A stretch of 30,101 nucleotides of DNA from CAYTOF01 sp964439435 (GCA_964439435.1 CAYTOF010000023.1:1-30101), one strand, 5' to 3'. Shown: positions 1-7,866, numbered from the stretch's first letter. Program-made: numbers and translations. The notes: generated from the letters alone by a model not told the origin.

Positions 1-1
1 G

Positions 2-1678
2 TTCGTCAGCCATATAAAAACCGCAACCGGAACCGAACTTCCCATAGACAAACAACCCACATCCCCCGGTGTGTATATCGGGCGTGCAAGCGACCGTGAC
101 CGAGCAGGCATTCTTTACGACGGTTATGCTATCTCCGTTTCGGACGGTGATTTGCACCTCTTTGGCGCTTGCGATCGCGGTTCCCTCTATGCTGTCTATC
201 GTTTCCTTGAAAAATACATAGGTTTTCGCAAATATGAGCCCGGCGTCGGGCGGTTGCTTCCGGGCGATGTCGATATAGCCGAGGATCTTCACTATGCCTC
301 CAACCCGGTGTTCTCTGACCGCTTTACAAACTGGGCAAGCCATGTTCTGGATGCGTCTTATGCTGCCTGGAGCGGTATAACCAATTATCTTCCCGGCGTT
401 GAGGCATATGGCGGATATCCTTTGACGGCAGTGGGCTTTTGCCACACCTTCGATGCCCTCTGCGACTCCAATATTTATTTTGATGAGCATCCGGAATACT
501 TTTCTCTGTGGGAAGGACGCCGTATTCCCGGCGGCAATGCCTATGATCGCCCCGTGGGGCAACTGTGCCTCACAAACCCCGCCGTGCTTGAGATTGTCAT
601 TGAAAATGTGCGTAAGGCTCTTCAAAAGAACCCCAATGCCACGATTGTTGAGGTTTCACAAAACGACAACGGCAGATATTGCCAATGCGAAAATTGCGCG
701 GCGGTGGACGAAGAGGAAGGAAGCCCCGCAGGTCTTATGCTGCGCTTTGTGAATGCCGTCGCCTCCGCCATTGAAGACGACTACCCCGATGCCCTTGTGC
801 GCACCTTTGCCTACCAATACACGAGGAAACCACCCAAAATAACGAGGCCTCACAAAAATGTCATCATCCGCTATTGTACCATCGAGGCCTGTTTCCGACA
901 CGGGCTTGACGATGATGGCTGCAAGTTCAACACCGGTGCCTTTAAAGAGGAACTGCTCGGCTGGGGGAAAATATGTGACAAGATCTCGATTTGGGACTAT
1001 ACCCGCAACTTTTCCGCATATTTTGCGCCCTATCCTGTTTTTGAAACTATCCGCGGCAACGCAAAGTTCTTCGCCGACAACAACGCCCTCCATGTGTTTG
1101 AACAGGATACCGAATCAGCCACATATACCGGTGATCTCGGAAGCCTAAAAGCCTATCTGCTGGCACGCTTGCTCTGGAATCCGTATATGAGCCAAGAGGA
1201 ATACGATGCGCACACAGATGATTTCCTTGAAGGTTATTATGGCTCAGGATGGAAAAACATAAGGGAGTATATGCGTATCTTGCATGACACCACAAGGCAC
1301 CGCCATATGAACTGTTTTGAACGCATGGACATTGCGGGAAAAGGAACCGACCCGCTCTCGGAGCAATATATCCCCGAGGCTTATCAGGATATCGCGGAAG
1401 ACACATATCTTTCAAAATTCATCGAAGACCATCTGGACGAATCCATGGCTCTGTGGGACAAAGCCCTTGCCAAGGCAAAGGAAGCGGGGCAGGCAGAGAG
1501 GGTGCGGCGTTCGAGGCTCTCGATGACTTATCTTGATCTCTTCTGCCGTAAGCACGAAAAGGATAAGATGAGCCGGGAAGAACAAGAAAAATATGAAGCT
1601 GCGGTTGAGGACTTCTTTGCCGAAAAAGAGCGTTTTGGCTGTCATTACAATCTCTGGACAGCCAGACACGGCAGATAA
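2..1678 (+). CDS. DUF4838 domain protein (carbohydrate-related), 5' end outside window
   Basis: The reading frame is open from base 2, so the true start lies upstream; the GTG at 71 is internal and has no ribosome site. About 558 residues are visible. Near the N-terminus the stretch GSLYAVYRFLEKYIGFRKY matches the pattern seen in DUF4838 and alpha-glucuronidase-like proteins. The central part has the family's VSQNDNGRYCQCENC segment with its clustered cysteines, then an ISIWDYTRNF motif. The family is associated with polysaccharide or uronic-acid use in gut and soil anaerobes, but the reaction is not established, so catalysis is only inferred. No signal peptide can be judged because the N-terminus is missing. 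A strong terminator follows 66 bases after the stop, so this gene ends its transcript. The glycoside hydrolase and sugar operons further on fit a carbohydrate role. Confidence 0.8.
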   Translation, partial: FVSHIKTATGTELPIDKQPTSPGVYIGRASDRDRAGILYDGYAISVSDGDLHLFGACDRGSLYAVYRFLEKYIGFRKYEPGVGRLLPGDVDIAEDLHYASNPVFSDRFTNWASHVLDASYAAWSGITNYLPGVEAYGGYPLTAVGFCHTFDALCDSNIYFDEHPEYFSLWEGRRIPGGNAYDRPVGQLCLTNPAVLEIVIENVRKALQKNPNATIVEVSQNDNGRYCQCENCAAVDEEEGSPAGLMLRFVNAVASAIEDDYPDALVRTFAYQYTRKPPKITRPHKNVIIRYCTIEACFRHGLDDDGCKFNTGAFKEELLGWGKICDKISIWDYTRNFSAYFAPYPVFETIRGNAKFFADNNALHVFEQDTESATYTGDLGSLKAYLLARLLWNPYMSQEEYDAHTDDFLEGYYGSGWKNIREYMRILHDTTRHRHMNCFERMDIAGKGTDPLSEQYIPEAYQDIAEDTYLSKFIEDHLDESMALWDKALAKAKEAGQAERVRRSRLSMTYLDLFCRKHEKDKMSREEQEKYEAAVEDFFAEKERFGCHYNLWTARHGR

Positions 1679-1744
1679 GCACAATCTATAAAAACCGGAA
1701 CACAGCATACTTTCTGAAGCTGCTTTGACGCCACAGCTTAGTGC

Positions 1745-1786
1745 AAGTCATGGGCGAGCAGCCAAGTAATCGCCCATGACTTTTTT
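1745..1786 (+). terminator. Rho-independent terminator after the DUF4838 gene
   Basis: A 13-bp perfect stem (AAGTCATGGGCGA with TCGCCCATGACTT) encloses a 12-base loop and ends in a run of six T. It separates the DUF4838 gene from the next gene. It also shows that an in-frame ATG at 1776, inside the stem, is not a translation start. Confidence 0.9.
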
Positions 1787-1838
1787 AAAAAAAACCAAGA
1801 ACACTCGAAAGTGTCCTCCCAAGCGAAAGGAGCAATGG

Positions 1839-2384
1839 ATGTATTTCCAAAAGCCCGGACCCGAAAACACCGATACAGTTTTAGAACTTGTTTCAAATAC
1901 CTGCCTCAAACAGCCCACCTTGAGCGTTGTCGTTGCCTCTTCAACGGGTAAAACGGCACTGTCTCTACGAGAAAAGACGGACGCCGAGATTGTCTGCGTT
2001 GGCTATGCTTTTGGCTCCCCGAGTTCCGGTCAAAACCCCATGACCGAAGAGGTGCGACGGGAACTGATGAGCAAGGGTGTGAAAGTTCTCCACACAAGCC
2101 ATGTGCTCAGTGGAGTTGAACGCGGGATCAGCAATATGGCGGGAGGCATGTATCCCGCGGAGATTCTCTCAAACAGCTTGCGTATATTTGGCCAGGGCGT
2201 AAAGGTATGTGTCGAAATCTCCATCATGGCGTTGGATGCGGGTCTTGTGCCCCATGGAGATCAGATAATCGCCATTGGCGGATCATCTTCCGGTGCGGAC
2301 ACAGCCATAGTCATTACTCCCGCTCACGCAAACAGAGTTTTTGAGACCAAAATTCATAAAGTTTTATGCAAACCCGCTCTATAA
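1839..2384 (+). CDS. Stand-alone pyruvate kinase C-terminal (alpha/beta) domain protein
   Basis: The start is the ATG at 1839, 6 bases after AGGAG at 1828-1832; the longer frame from 1776 begins inside a terminator. The 181-residue product opens MYFQKPGPENTDTVLE, the usual N-terminus of free-standing proteins that consist only of the pyruvate kinase C-terminal domain. Later it carries a conserved GDQIIAIGGSSSGADTAIVI segment, equivalent to the domain's final strand region. It lacks the catalytic TIM barrel and B domain of pyruvate kinase, so it should not have that activity. Such proteins are common in anaerobic bacteria and archaea, and their role is unknown. It is followed after 69 bases by a di-iron MBL-fold gene on the same strand, probably in the same transcript. 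Family assignment is firm; function is open. Confidence 0.85.
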   Translation: MYFQKPGPENTDTVLELVSNTCLKQPTLSVVVASSTGKTALSLREKTDAEIVCVGYAFGSPSSGQNPMTEEVRRELMSKGVKVLHTSHVLSGVERGISNMAGGMYPAEILSNSLRIFGQGVKVCVEISIMALDAGLVPHGDQIIAIGGSSSGADTAIVITPAHANRVFETKIHKVLCKPAL

Positions 2385-2453
2385 TAAAAAACCTTCTCTG
2401 CCTGCTAAATATACTGACTTGCAGAGAAAATTCAAATTGAAAGGAGCATCACC

Positions 2454-3082
2454 ATGTCCCTTATCTTAAAAGACCTCTATCGATTTTCAAGCTATGTCCC
2501 TCCCATCGACCTCACTTTCAATCAATATCTTTTGCTGACAGATGAGCCTGTTCTTGTGCACACGGGGACAATCTCTCAGGCAGCCGCGCTCTTACCCGAC
2601 TTAAAAGCAATCTTGGGCAAAAAAAACTTTCCTATATTTTTGCCGCCCATTTTGAATCGGACGAATGCGGAGGTCTCGAGGTGATTTTAGAAGCTTATCC
2701 GGAGGCTGTGCTTCTCTGCTCGGATGTGACCGCCATTCAATGCGACGGCTTTGGCATAAAGACAAAAACTCTTGTCAAAGAAGGTGGTGATGTCTTGAGC
2801 CTTGGTAACGGCGAACTCCTGTTTCTTGACTACCCCTCAGAGATGCATCTGTGGGATGGCCTGCTTGTCTTTGAAAAGAAAAGGGGCATTTTGTTTTCAA
2901 GTGACCTTGTCTTTGCCTTTGGAAAGGCGGAGGGCTGTGTCGGAAGAGAGCTTGAAAATGCCCTTCAAATCACCCACGAACAGATTCCGGAGGACAAAAG
3001 GCGAGCAAAGCTGCAAGAGGAGCTGTTAGCTCTGCCCGCAGACTTTATTGCCACAGGACACGGCCACTGTGTCATGCTTTAG
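2454..3082 (+). CDS. MBL-fold oxygen-binding di-iron protein, split by a -1 frameshift at A_AAA_AAC
   Basis: Translation starts at ATG 2454, 7 bases after AGGAG (2442-2446). The first frame runs to a TGA at 2682-2684, but homology jumps to the -1 frame at an eight-A run (2619-2626). In that frame the bases after the run encode YIFAAHFESDECGG, the HxExD metal-binding signature of the ODP/FprA class of metallo-beta-lactamase-fold flavo-di-iron proteins. The frame then continues to the stop at 3082 through FLDYPSEMHLWDGLLVF, ILFSSDLVFAFG and FIATGHGH, which supply the later aspartate and histidine ligands. The joined product is about 209 residues, a bare di-iron domain with no flavodoxin domain. 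Family members reduce O2 or NO. The change could be programmed frameshifting, a base-call error (nine A would restore the frame) or a real inactivation. A strong terminator follows. Confidence 0.8.
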
Positions 3083-3116
3083 GACATATGTTTTCGTTTT
3101 AATTGCATTGAAAGAC

Positions 3117-3165
3117 AAAAAGCTTGTCACTTGGGTTTTGTAATCCCATGATGACAAGCTTTTTT
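3117..3165 (+). terminator. Bidirectional terminator between convergent genes
   Basis: AAAAAGCTTGTCA pairs with TGACAAGCTTTTT around a 22-base loop. The arms are flanked by A-runs on the left and T-runs on the right, so it can stop the di-iron protein transcript on the plus strand. It can also stop the DUF6054 transcript, whose stop codon is at 3188, on the minus strand. Confidence 0.9.
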
Positions 3166-3187
3166 GTATGTGGTGTAGATTGCCTGC

Positions 3188-3532
3188 TTATATCCTGCAG
3201 TTAAACCCCCGCGCAACTTCTTTTATGCGGTTTAAAAAGGCCTCCTCGCCAAAGGTGTTTAACTTGAAAAACACCGCTTGACTGCCCCCTGAGGTTATCG
3301 CCGACAGAAACAGCTCGTTTTCACTCCCCATGAGGGTTATGTTCAGGCTGACGCGGTTTCCGCCCATAAACGAATACCTCTCATATACCCTGGTGGCGCA
3401 ACGCACCCCATTCATGGAGTAGTTGCTGCCATCCTCGAGGCTTGCCGATATGCTGCCTCCAAGTATTTCTTTTTCGATCGTATTCAACACCATGTTGAAA
3501 TCCCCTGAAATTCTGCACTCAAACTTCGCCAT
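3188..3532 (-). CDS. DUF6054 family protein
   Basis: This is a 114-residue protein beginning MAKFECRISGDFNMVLNTIE. The conserved core includes GSISASLEDGS, RVYERYSFMGGNRVSLN and the strongly conserved FLSAITSGGSQAVFFK with NTFGEEAFL. I recognise this as the DUF6054 family of Bacillota. It is small, soluble, without signal peptide, membrane segment or cysteine pair, and its function is unknown. The start ATG follows a GGCGGAG ribosome site. The gene lies 47 bases downstream of the glycoside hydrolase on the same strand with no terminator between, so the two are probably co-transcribed. This does not imply a shared pathway. It ends at a strong terminator. Confidence 0.75.
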   Translation of the reverse strand: MAKFECRISGDFNMVLNTIEKEILGGSISASLEDGSNYSMNGVRCATRVYERYSFMGGNRVSLNITLMGSENELFLSAITSGGSQAVFFKLNTFGEEAFLNRIKEVARGFNCRI

Positions 3533-3579
3533 TTTTCTCCGCCTTTATATTGTTTTATTATTTTGTCGTTGTTTTCATA

Positions 3580-5808
3580 TCAAAAGGGACCCTTTAAACT
3601 GAACATCAGCGTTTGTCCTTTGTAGGCAGACACGGTGATTGTGTCTGTGTTTTCCCCATAATAACGCCTCTCATAGACTTCCCACGGACTGCAGACGGTC
3701 GGTAAATGCAGTGTCCGCTCCCCTGTCGTGCGGGCATGGAGCGTGACAAAACTTTCATTTGCGTAGAGCACATCGTCATCATATCCGTATATATGAACTC
3801 CGGCATATGCAGCTATGGAGCGAAGCATGTCCGAACGCAAGAGCTTGCTTGCACACAAGATGCTCGACCAGTTTTCATCTTCTTTGAGTGCCAGGGCGGG
3901 CAACTCGTCAACTGAGTATCTGCCAAGGATGGTGGCATCTGCGTCGTCTATATAAAACCCGGGGTTGTTGAATTCCGATTTGATGGGATGTCCCAGCCAA
4001 ACCGTGCTCTCCACGCGTCTGTCTATGTCACCGTATTGCGAAAGGGGGTCTGCCAGCTTGAGAATGGGATGGTCTCCTACTATGTGAAAGCGGGGGCTGC
4101 ACGGGCGGTCCATCCGACCTATCTTGAAACCCGTCAGTTCTTCCACATGGTCGTTGGCGAGAGCCGGAGACTTATCCGGGTTGACAAATCCCTGTCCATA
4201 AAGCCACAGGGCGACTTTCCCATCTCTTTTCACGCAGGCGGAGATTTCCTCCCTCTCCGCGGTGGTGAGACAAAATGCGTTTATAAACACATACAGTTTG
4301 TATTCGGGCATATCTTTGTGGGAAAGGTCGTTGTGGAAATAATAGTCCACAGGTGCGCCGATACGGTGCAAATCCGATGTGCGATAATAATCGCATAGGC
4401 GCTGACTGGTCTCCTGGGAGACATAATGGATGGACTCTTCGTCATATATTAGCGCAATCTGCGTGGGTTTCACCCTGTTTTGCTCCATGGCAAAGTGCGC
4501 AATCTGCTGCTGGCGCTCTATGAGGCGGAAAATATCCGGGTCATCGAACCTGTCTTTTGTGTGGTCATACCACCAACCGAAAATGTCCTCGCATATATTT
4601 CGCCCGAAGTCCCTTTTCATCACATTGAGTGAGTCTGTCACATTGTATGTGCGCATGCTGTCCCTCATGGAAGGGGGGTCTTTGTGTGTGCGCGTGTCGT
4701 CCTCCGAGACAAAGATCATGTTGCGGAGACGCAGCGAGTCCTGCATCTCCCGTTGAGCGGTGACACCTCCGGGCCAGCGGTTGTCATAAAGACCCGGGCA
4801 GGCGAGAAAATCCACCGTGCCGGAGTTTAAAATCCTCATCGTACCGGCGGCAGTCCCGCTGCAAAAATACTCCGTGCAGCCAAAAGTGCCATAAAAAGCG
4901 CCCACCAAGGTCTTTGGATTGCGTTTTTTGATGGCGCGGGCAAAGTGCAAGATGCTGTTGGCTGTGCCCAGGTGCCACGCGCGGAAAAAATCCGCCACAT
5001 AGGCATATTTGTCCGCGTTTAAAAAAACACCGATATTGGGCCCATCGTCCGGATTTTGAGGATAGTTTTTCCCTCCGAGCAGCAACTTCTCCCTTGTTAT
5101 ATATGTAAATGCCCGCTCTTCAAGGTTTGGGATTATGGGGTTTTCGAAAGAGGCGTCCTCTCTCTTCCAAGCCTCTTGCATGGCCTCCACCGTGCCGTAT
5201 TTTTCTTTTAAAATCAGTCCGTACTCTCGTCTAAAAGCCTCCGAAAAATCCCCGTACAGACCCGCCTCGGGGTAGTTTAGGGAGTTTTCATAATACCACT
5301 CGCTGGTGCCTCCGGCGGTGGGGAAATAGCCGATTATGCGGTCAGCAAAGGGAAGTTTTTCAACTTCTTCCATAAATTTCAAAAGTGCTTTTTCGCCGTC
5401 TCTCCTCCAGATATGGGAACAGAGGGAGTATGCTCCGGGGATGAGCTCATAATATATCTCACTTGCCAACCATACAGGCAGCTGGGAACCGTCGTTGTAT
5501 GTGAATATCTGGTCTTTGTGCACCGCATACCACTCCATGGGGGGATTCATCCCCACGCGCAGGATGATATAAGCATCAGGTACGCAGGAGAGCAGGTTTT
5601 TTGCCTCTTTTGTCAAAAGCTCAATGGCATTTGGCGTCAGCCACGGTGTGTTGCAGATGAGAAAATATATCTTTATCCCGGCGTTTCCCAGGGATGTCAA
5701 GTAGGAGCGATCTGTGCTTCGTGTTGTCATGGACATGGGTGGCAAAACTTTTCCGTCCACCACTATGGCAGGGCTTCCGTTTATGCTTTCAATCGCTGCG
5801 ATTGCCAT
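3580..5808 (-). CDS. GH42-like (clan GH-A) beta-galactosidase family glycoside hydrolase
   Basis: The start is the ATG at 5808, 8 bases after GGAG. A longer frame to 5859 would start inside the predicted promoter. The 742-residue product has a TIM-barrel N-terminal half. GYFPTAGGTSEW places the candidate acid/base at Glu170, and FVSEDDTRTH places the candidate nucleophile at Glu369; this spacing suits strands 4 and 7 of a clan GH-A barrel. EYGLILKEKYGTVEAMQEAW resembles the GH42 segment between them. The following region (IALIYDEESIHYVSQET, then YKLYVFINAFCLT) resembles the GATase-like trimerisation domain of GH42 enzymes. There is no signal peptide, so it acts in the cytoplasm on imported oligosaccharides. 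Substrate cannot be told from sequence. The catalytic glutamates are inferred from position only. Confidence 0.7.
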   Translation of the reverse strand: MAIAAIESINGSPAIVVDGKVLPPMSMTTRSTDRSYLTSLGNAGIKIYFLICNTPWLTPNAIELLTKEAKNLLSCVPDAYIILRVGMNPPMEWYAVHKDQIFTYNDGSQLPVWLASEIYYELIPGAYSLCSHIWRRDGEKALLKFMEEVEKLPFADRIIGYFPTAGGTSEWYYENSLNYPEAGLYGDFSEAFRREYGLILKEKYGTVEAMQEAWKREDASFENPIIPNLEERAFTYITREKLLLGGKNYPQNPDDGPNIGVFLNADKYAYVADFFRAWHLGTANSILHFARAIKKRNPKTLVGAFYGTFGCTEYFCSGTAAGTMRILNSGTVDFLACPGLYDNRWPGGVTAQREMQDSLRLRNMIFVSEDDTRTHKDPPSMRDSMRTYNVTDSLNVMKRDFGRNICEDIFGWWYDHTKDRFDDPDIFRLIERQQQIAHFAMEQNRVKPTQIALIYDEESIHYVSQETSQRLCDYYRTSDLHRIGAPVDYYFHNDLSHKDMPEYKLYVFINAFCLTTAEREEISACVKRDGKVALWLYGQGFVNPDKSPALANDHVEELTGFKIGRMDRPCSPRFHIVGDHPILKLADPLSQYGDIDRRVESTVWLGHPIKSEFNNPGFYIDDADATILGRYSVDELPALALKEDENWSSILCASKLLRSDMLRSIAAYAGVHIYGYDDDVLYANESFVTLHARTTGERTLHLPTVCSPWEVYERRYYGENTDTITVSAYKGQTLMFSLKGPF

Positions 5809-5849
5809 TTGTTGTTCTCCTTTTTCACTGTGCGGATTTCCACTACAAC

Positions 5850-5877
5850 AGTATATCATATAGAGGTATTATTGCAA
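5850..5877 (-). promoter_or_regulatory. Promoter of the glycoside hydrolase gene
   Basis: On the minus strand TTGCAA (5872-5877), a 16-base spacer and TATACT (5850-5855) form a sigma-A type promoter. The expected start near 5843 gives a leader of about 35 bases before the ATG at 5808. Confidence 0.6.
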
Positions 5878-5896
5878 TGGTTTAAATCCACTTAAA

Positions 5897-5937
5897 ACAG
5901 TGAGCCAAATCCATCTTTTATGGACTTGGCTCACTGT
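5897..5937 (-). terminator. Long hairpin between lipoprotein and hydrolase genes, probable terminator
   Basis: ACAGTGAGCCAA pairs with TTGGCTCACTGT. After one mismatch, TCCAT pairs with ATGGA around a 5-base loop, giving 17 pairs. Read on the minus strand the stem is followed by TTTTAAG, a short U-tract. It lies about 80 bases after the lipoprotein stop and just before the hydrolase promoter, so it probably ends the lipoprotein transcript, though the weak tail suggests leaky termination. Confidence 0.55.
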
Positions 5938-6016
5938 CAAATTTTAGATCTTAACTGGATTGTCGGGCGTACTGTTTTCCCTTTATTTGAGTTGCGTAAA
6001 GTTCTCGGCTTGTTTC

Positions 6017-6916
6017 TTAAGGATTCAAGGTGATGGCTTCGTCGGCAAAGCGGTCGGTGCCCCAGGAGTCGTAATCATAAACTCTGAGCATAAATTCGAT
6101 TTCTTCAACATTTTCAATATCATTGTCCTTAAATGATGACTCCGACCATATGACCGAGCCAAAGGCGCTTTTACCGGCTCCGACAGACATCGCATAATAT
6201 GGGTCTGCCATAAATCCGTTTACGGAGACTTCGTCCATACTGAATGTGAGTTTTTTGTCGGTCTTGTTGACCAAAAACAAGTTGACCGTATATCCCCATG
6301 TGCTGTCCGGGTCGTATCCGACAACAATTGCGGTGGCGTGTTCATTATCAACCAGAACAATGTCTGAGCTTTGCGGTTCTCGCACATATGCTTTCGCCTT
6401 GTCTTCGCCATAGGGGAATATGCGCGTTGTCGTTTCGGCTACACTGTCTGCAAACCAATCATTGTTATCATAAGCTCTGAAAGAGAGCTCTATGTCCGTG
6501 TAGTCTGTTACCCCGATTTCATTGAGTAGTGTGTTTGAGATGTTATAGTCTTTGTTTGTCTTTTTCCCTGCGGCGACATCCACCGCAAAATATACGCTGA
6601 GTTGAATGCCATTTACAGAAGTCTCATCTATGGAAAACATGTAGGTTTTATCTTCGGATTTGTTTTCCAAATATAATTTCACCGCAAATCCCCATTTGTC
6701 ATCCGGGTCGAGACCTGTGATTTTGATTGTGCACTCGTCGTTGTCAACCACAGTTTGTTCTTTAAAGGTGACTTTTTCTTTTTCCGTCTTTTCTGTTTTT
6801 CCGGTTTTCGTTGTCTGTTTGCCTGTGCTGTCCGACGGGCGTGTGGTAGAGATACTGCAGGCACTGAGAGCGATGATGAGCACCAGAGAAATGATGATGG
6901 TCAGTGTCTTTTTCAT
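6017..6916 (-). CDS. Lipoprotein with two tandem repeat domains
   Basis: This 299-residue protein has a type II signal peptide: Lys-Lys after Met, a hydrophobic stretch and a lipobox LSAC with Cys20 as the lipidated residue. A Thr/Lys/Glu-rich linker (about 21-50) follows, as in surface-anchored Gram-positive lipoproteins. The rest is two copies of one domain of roughly 110 residues. The first contains DPDDKWGFAVKLYLENKSEDK, SIDETSVNGIQ and SFRAYDNNDWFADS. The second contains DPDSTWGYTVNLFLVNKTDKK, SMDEVSVNGFM and MLRVYDYDSWGTD. The pattern suggests beta-sandwich (immunoglobulin-like) domains exposed outside the membrane. I do not recognise a named family and propose no ligand. AGGAGGG precedes the ATG, and a structured leader of about 160 bases lies upstream. 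Confidence 0.75.
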   Translation of the reverse strand: MKKTLTIIISLVLIIALSACSISTTRPSDSTGKQTTKTGKTEKTEKEKVTFKEQTVVDNDECTIKITGLDPDDKWGFAVKLYLENKSEDKTYMFSIDETSVNGIQLSVYFAVDVAAGKKTNKDYNISNTLLNEIGVTDYTDIELSFRAYDNNDWFADSVAETTTRIFPYGEDKAKAYVREPQSSDIVLVDNEHATAIVVGYDPDSTWGYTVNLFLVNKTDKKLTFSMDEVSVNGFMADPYYAMSVGAGKSAFGSVIWSESSFKDNDIENVEEIEFMLRVYDYDSWGTDRFADEAITLNP

Positions 6917-7079
6917 TGGACCCTCCTGTTGTTTTTATGTTTCCGACAAGATAAGTGACAAAAATTGCCCGCACAAAGCGTCGGACATTTTGGCGGTGAA
7001 TTGTCGTGGGTGGATTGCCTTTAAATAAACCCCGCTCTCGGGGCAAGCGCAAGGCAACGGTCTTAAAAGCTGGTGGTTT
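6917..7079 (-). promoter_or_regulatory. Long structured 5' leader of the lipoprotein gene, candidate cis-regulatory RNA
   Basis: From the predicted start near 7079 to the ATG at 6916 there are about 163 untranslated bases. On the minus strand TTGCCTT pairs with AAGGCAA, enclosing a CCCCG-AGAG-CGGGG hairpin. Nearer the gene, TCCGAC (read 6985 to 6980) pairs with GTCGGA (6947 to 6942). I could not match it to a riboswitch class I know (c-di-GMP, THF, fluoride, ZTP, yybP-ykoY, T-box). The length and nested pairing are seen in the sequence; regulation is inferred. Confidence 0.4.
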
Positions 7080-7085
7080 GCTCAT

Positions 7086-7114
7086 ATTTTACACGATAAA
7101 ATGCCTTTAGTCAA
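7086..7114 (-). promoter_or_regulatory. Promoter of the lipoprotein gene
   Basis: On the minus strand TTGACT (7109-7114), a 17-base spacer and TAAAAT (7086-7091) form a good sigma-A promoter. The rest of the gap up to 7257 is AT-rich with no recognisable gene. It holds a 10-bp palindrome AAAACGTTTT at 7133-7142 of unknown use. Confidence 0.65.
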
Positions 7115-7257
7115 TCGTAAAATCAATATGATAAAACGTTTTCCTGTCAATCTCTTTGTGTTATAAATATCTGTGTCGAGCAATGAAAACATAAACAGAA
7201 ACGACTCATCTTGTCAGCAATAAAACTCTCTTATAGAATTCACACTCAAACCATATC

Positions 7258-7668
7258 CTACCCATTCTTTTGGGCATATAAAAAATCTTTTACACATTTG
7301 TTTGAAAGCAACAAAATACAGCAGGTGATATGAAACGCCATATATATAACAAGAAACACGGTTATCCAAGCAGGGCGGTCACCAATTTGAACCATAAGCA
7401 GATAAAATGACAACAGAGCGCCAAGTGCAGATCCAATCGCAAAGAGATACCTCACCCACACAACACCTGCAAAAAGTGCGATTGAAAGTGCAATTTGTAT
7501 GAGGAGTGTGAAAATATTGAAATTCACAACGGCGGACAAAACGGCAAACAAAATATTTAGTATGGCTATGGTCAAAACAATCAATTTTCCAAGGGCATAG
7601 CGCTTGCTTTGCTTTGCCTCAAACTCTGCCAATGCCTGCTCTCTTTGTAAAGCAGTCGTATTTTTCAC
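7258..7668 (-). CDS. Small four-helix membrane protein, unknown function
   Basis: The start is a GTG at 7668, 7 bases after AGGAG. The 136-residue product has a charged cytoplasmic N-terminus (residues 1-27, with REQALAEFEAKQSKRYALGK). Four hydrophobic segments follow, at about 28-48, 51-70, 72-92 and 98-122, and then a short basic tail with KCVKDFLYAQKNG. It carries no recognisable catalytic or binding motif and no cysteine pair. I do not recognise the family. It has its own candidate promoter. No clear terminator separates it from the lipoprotein gene, although that gene has its own promoter. Confidence 0.7.
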   Translation of the reverse strand: MKNTTALQREQALAEFEAKQSKRYALGKLIVLTIAILNILFAVLSAVVNFNIFTLLIQIALSIALFAGVVWVRYLFAIGSALGALLSFYLLMVQIGDRPAWITVFLVIYMAFHITCCILLLSNKCVKDFLYAQKNG

Positions 7669-7714
7669 AATTATTCTCCTCCGCCATAAAGATGTTCCAA
7701 CTGATACATAGTTT

Positions 7715-7742
7715 ACTATATTATGACAAGAAAGAGAAGCAA
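7715..7742 (-). promoter_or_regulatory. Candidate promoter of the small membrane protein gene
   Basis: On the minus strand TTGCTT (7737-7742), a 16-base spacer and TATAGT (7715-7720) lie about 50 bases before the GTG start. Matches are moderate, and the surrounding AT-rich DNA offers alternatives. Confidence 0.4.
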
Positions 7743-7814
7743 ATTGTTGTATCTTTTTCCGATTGAATTTAGAATTGATTTCATCGCTTGCCCGTCAATA
7801 TATAATATGATAAC

Positions 7815-7866
7815 AAAAATCCGAACCCTTTGACTATCGAAGAGATAGCCTGAGCGGTTCGGATTA
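7815..7866 (-). terminator. Terminator of tRNA-Leu
   Basis: On the minus strand ATCCGAACC pairs with GGTTCGGAT around an inner CTATC/GATAG stem. The structure is followed by TTTTTGTT. It begins about 10 bases after the tRNA CCA end and therefore closes the tRNA transcript. Confidence 0.8.

Noticed and set aside
2394..2428. Inverted repeat TTCTCTGC/GCAGAGAA between the PK-domain and di-iron genes
   Set aside because: It has a 19-base loop and no T-run on the plus strand, so it is not a terminator for these genes; it may be a weak leader hairpin.
7133..7142. AAAACGTTTT palindrome as a LacI/CcpA-type operator
   Set aside because: It is only 10 bp, does not fit the cre consensus on either strand and lies upstream of the predicted lipoprotein promoter with no supporting second site.
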